From contig NC_079492.1 of NCBI RefSeq assembly GCF_020520425.1, positions 104,443,157-104,507,156 of the forward strand: a stretch of 64,000 bases of DNA, given 5' to 3'. Position 1 is the first letter of the stretch, and the number at the start of each line of letters is the position of its first letter. The notes beneath the pieces were generated by a model, which was not told the DNA's origin, searched no databases, and saw only the letters and a list, made by a program, of their open reading frames with translations. This document shows positions 61,586 to 64,000 of this stretch, piece after piece. The position numbers were made by a program, and so were the translations under genes. This DNA is from Spinacia oleracea. Its lineage: Eukaryota; Streptophyta; Magnoliopsida; Caryophyllales; Amaranthaceae.

Positions 61586-62635
61586 GGGTACGTTCGGTAT
61601 TGTAGTTTCCTGTTTTTTCGTTTATCTAAACAAAAATTAAACAAAACCATGATCGGTAGTAACATTGTAAAAAAAACTTTTCAACGCGCACTTTATACAA
61701 AACTGCAACGGAAATTACCAAACCACATAAAGTGGTTTTGGTTTTGGGAAATAAGGAGCTTGTCATCTTCCCCTTCCTGTCTATCTCAAATACTAATCAC
61801 TGGAAGAGAGACATGTGCCATGACAAGCAAGCCGGTGATCGAAAATATCTGCTATCGACCGAGGGGCATAGTCTCCTGATGGCGACAAGGTAGAGACGAC
61901 GACGTTCTTAAATAGAAATTTATTCAAATTCCTGGGGCATCGTTGTATCATGGGTACCAGGGAAGAAAAACCCAGAATCCGGCCAGAAAAGCACATTCCA
62001 ACGAAGCGAAATATATGCACTTGCACTCAAATCGTTATAGAAGGAGAGGGTAGCGATTTAAATTAATCATACGGTCCATGATTCTATATGAGATTGAAAG
62101 AAGGTTGAGAAATATTTGATGGGTGATAGATACGAAGTGGTGTTAGAAAGAGGTCCACCATTGTTGGTGCAGTTTTGAAGATCAAGATTTATATTTTCTA
62201 GGTTTTTCTTTTTGAACTTTTTATACATGGGAGAAAAACTGAAAATACGGAGTACGATTTTTCCTTTTTAGAAACTAGATTTCATGGTTGAATTGGGCAA
62301 TTGAAAATAACGAGAAGATGAAAGTTTTCAAATTGATGGAGATTGGAGATTCAAACAAGAACTTTGATACAGAATTATGGAGTATCAATCTCCCCAAATT
62401 ATTTCCCTTTAACATTTATGCAAGGAATATATGTGGAGGGGGCACAAATGAATTCCACCTGGTACACAATTTACAAACTTTTGACATTTGGTTTTCACTT
62501 TAGCACAATGGTTTTTTTAAAAAAAATTTAAATGTTTACCATCGGTTTTGGAAAAATAACAAAACAAAATCAAAAACAGTTATAAGTTTTATTAAATTTA
62601 GAAACTAAAACTTGAAATAATACCAAACACAACCT
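61586..62635. mobile_element. Relative of the 1-kb element at 49136 (about 1.05 kb)
   Basis: The left end GGGTACGTTCGGTATTGTAG and the minus-strand right end GGTTGTGTTTGGTATTATTT are imperfect inverted repeats. Both are similar to the ends at 49136-50116, and TTTCCTGTTTTTTCGTTT-type words follow the left end in both. The target duplication is not clear (TTC versus TAA). No transposase is seen. Confidence 0.5.
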
Positions 62636-62897
62636 AAGATATTGATGTAAAAAACTTTAATTTAATTCATAAAACTAAGGTTATTCAAGTACACAATATT
62701 AGAACTTTATCGAAACAAAAATTACAAAAAAATATTACAAGATAAAAATATATATTTGTTCTACTTACACTACGAAGTAATTAACATAATATGAAGCATA
62801 CTTATGCTAATTTATAGTTGTAGGAGGCGCAATATTAGAACTTTTTTTGTGTCGCTCTATAGTGGCTCTAACAAAATTAAGATTTTATTTTAGTAAC

Positions 62898-63167
62898 TCA
62901 TAGCCTTTTGAAGAATTTATGGAGCACAACAGTGTGGCTTTCTCGGTCTTTTGACTTGATTATCATATCGTCGACATATACTTCGATCTCCTTATGAATC
63001 ACATTGCTCATAATGGATATGGTTGTTCTTCGATAAGTAGCCCACGCGTTATTCGTTCCGAACAACATGAATATGTAGTAATAACTACCCCATTTAGTGA
63101 TGATGGTTGTTTTTTCCATGTCCTCCTCAACCATAGGTATAAGTATGTAGTTTCCGTACTTGTCCAT
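62898..63167 (-). pseudogene. Ty3/gypsy reverse transcriptase fragment
   Basis: The minus-strand translation contains DMEKTTIITKWGSYYYIFML, NNAWATYRRT, then IHKEIEVYVDDMIIKSK. These are reverse-transcriptase motifs of plant Ty3/gypsy elements (MPFGLKNAGATYQR-type and YVDDM). Substitutions such as FGTNNAW for FGLKNAG, and the short length (89 codons), mark it as a relic. No LTR or other domain of this element was found in the window. Confidence 0.8.
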
Positions 63168-63199
63168 GGACTAGCTAGAGCAAGGAGGCTTAATCGTAC

Positions 63200-64000
63200 T
63201 CCTATTAAAGATAAACCTAATGTTCACCAACTAAATTATAGCTAGGGGAATAAAGATAGTATCTACAGATAAACAACTTTCTTATCACTACCAATTAACA
63301 AGACTAGACTAAAGTAACTAGATAATTTGTATTTGGGAATAACGAACTAATGACAAAATTGATAAGTAGGAAAACAATGAAAAAATGGTCTAGGGAAATG
63401 GTCCACCTGTGAGGGGGTTGAAAAAGGACAACGCACTTTTCCTAAGGAATAGCTCGAATGGACTATGCTCGAGGATGTGGCAATCATATTAAGTAAATCG
63501 GGACTAATTGTGGGCATTAGCATCTTTTTACTAGTCTTTGGAGTCGTCATTCAGTTTTCAACGACATTGAGGAAAACTGACAAAACCCAGTTATTGAGAT
63601 ATGCAAGTAAATCTGAAGCCCATGCGAACGTATTTGACCACCACTGCATTAGGTTCCCTTGTGATCCCTGTTAGGGAGACCGCTCAACGTACATCTAACA
63701 GAGTAGAGATTGAAAGTTCGGGGGTGTTTACTAATACGGGGAGTGCCCAGTATTAGCTCACGCGGCGGTCCTTACTAGTTCAATGCGACAAAGAAAGGGA
63801 CATGCATTAGACTACATTACTAATGGATTGATTTTAATGCACAAGTAATTAACTAACAACGTCAAAATAATGATTTAGATTAATTTAATGAGCTTACCAG
63901 AAACAGATTTTTCCAGAATTATCTTATTAGGCGTGATTAATATAACATATTTATATGAACATATTTATAGGGTGATGAAAGTGATAAAAAAAATATTATG
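63200..64000. other. Repeat-like noncoding DNA, nothing identified
   Basis: No gene is seen. GAGTCGTCATTCAGTTTTCA and ACGACATTGAGGAAAAC at about 63541 form a short inverted repeat (GTCGT...ACGAC). The style is reminiscent of the leader of plant gypsy elements, possibly connected with the fragment at 62898-63167. Confidence 0.4.

Overview
The window is plant nuclear DNA. It is AT-rich, has GT-AG introns, carries plant-type transposons of almost every class, and contains one recognisable host gene of the plant LTI65/RD29/CAP160 dehydration-stress family plus a decayed plant-type PPR gene. A eudicot is likely. A Caryophyllales/Amaranthaceae source such as spinach is a guess, because no diagnostic marker was available to test. 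Almost everything else is nested mobile DNA.

Layout. (1) 1-12291: most of a CACTA (En/Spm) transposon whose left tip lies outside the window. Both of its genes, a TNP2-type transposase and a Transposase_24/TNPA-like DNA-binding protein, can be spliced in silico into uninterrupted reading frames, so it may be autonomous. (2) 12292-14453: minus-strand LTR-like sequence that cuts off a minus-strand gene. That gene's second coding exon is at 14454-14693, its first at 21554-21584 and its leader runs up to about 22150. (3) 15875-21271: a second, non-autonomous CACTA element with a perfect TTC target duplication. It sits in that gene's intron and carries hairpin-rich ends, a 161-bp tandem array and minus-strand exon-like pieces. 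(4) 22150-22398: an element terminus abutting a long (TA)n tract. (5) 22399-38900: an old LINE tail (zf-RVT plus RNase H) split by a young full-length Ty1/copia element (23097-33572, TSD CGTTA). Immediately downstream is a second, full-length but decayed LINE (33761-38885, 14-bp TSD). (6) 38950-41109: two more elements bounded by (TA)n tracts that share the terminus seen in (4).

(7) 42518-44575: a four-exon minus-strand LTI65/CAP160-like gene whose frame is intact across all junctions (440 aa predicted). (8) 45750-47300: a PPR pseudogene. (9) 48000-50760: MITEs, including a Stowaway with TA duplication and a roughly 1-kb element with TTA duplication, and a diverged direct repeat. (10) 51380-60995: a decayed SIRE/Maximus-type copia element with an env-like region. 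It lacks the protease segment and has many nonsense codons that look like C-to-T decay. (11) 61000-64000: a GA-rich tract with a perfect 20-bp palindrome, a relative of the 1-kb element, and a Ty3/gypsy reverse-transcriptase fragment.

The most interesting signals are the apparently intact CACTA element, the family of elements ending in (TA)n microsatellites together with a possible coding relative of it, and the satellite-like array and hairpins in the second CACTA element. All statements come from reading the sequence; no database or alignment was run.
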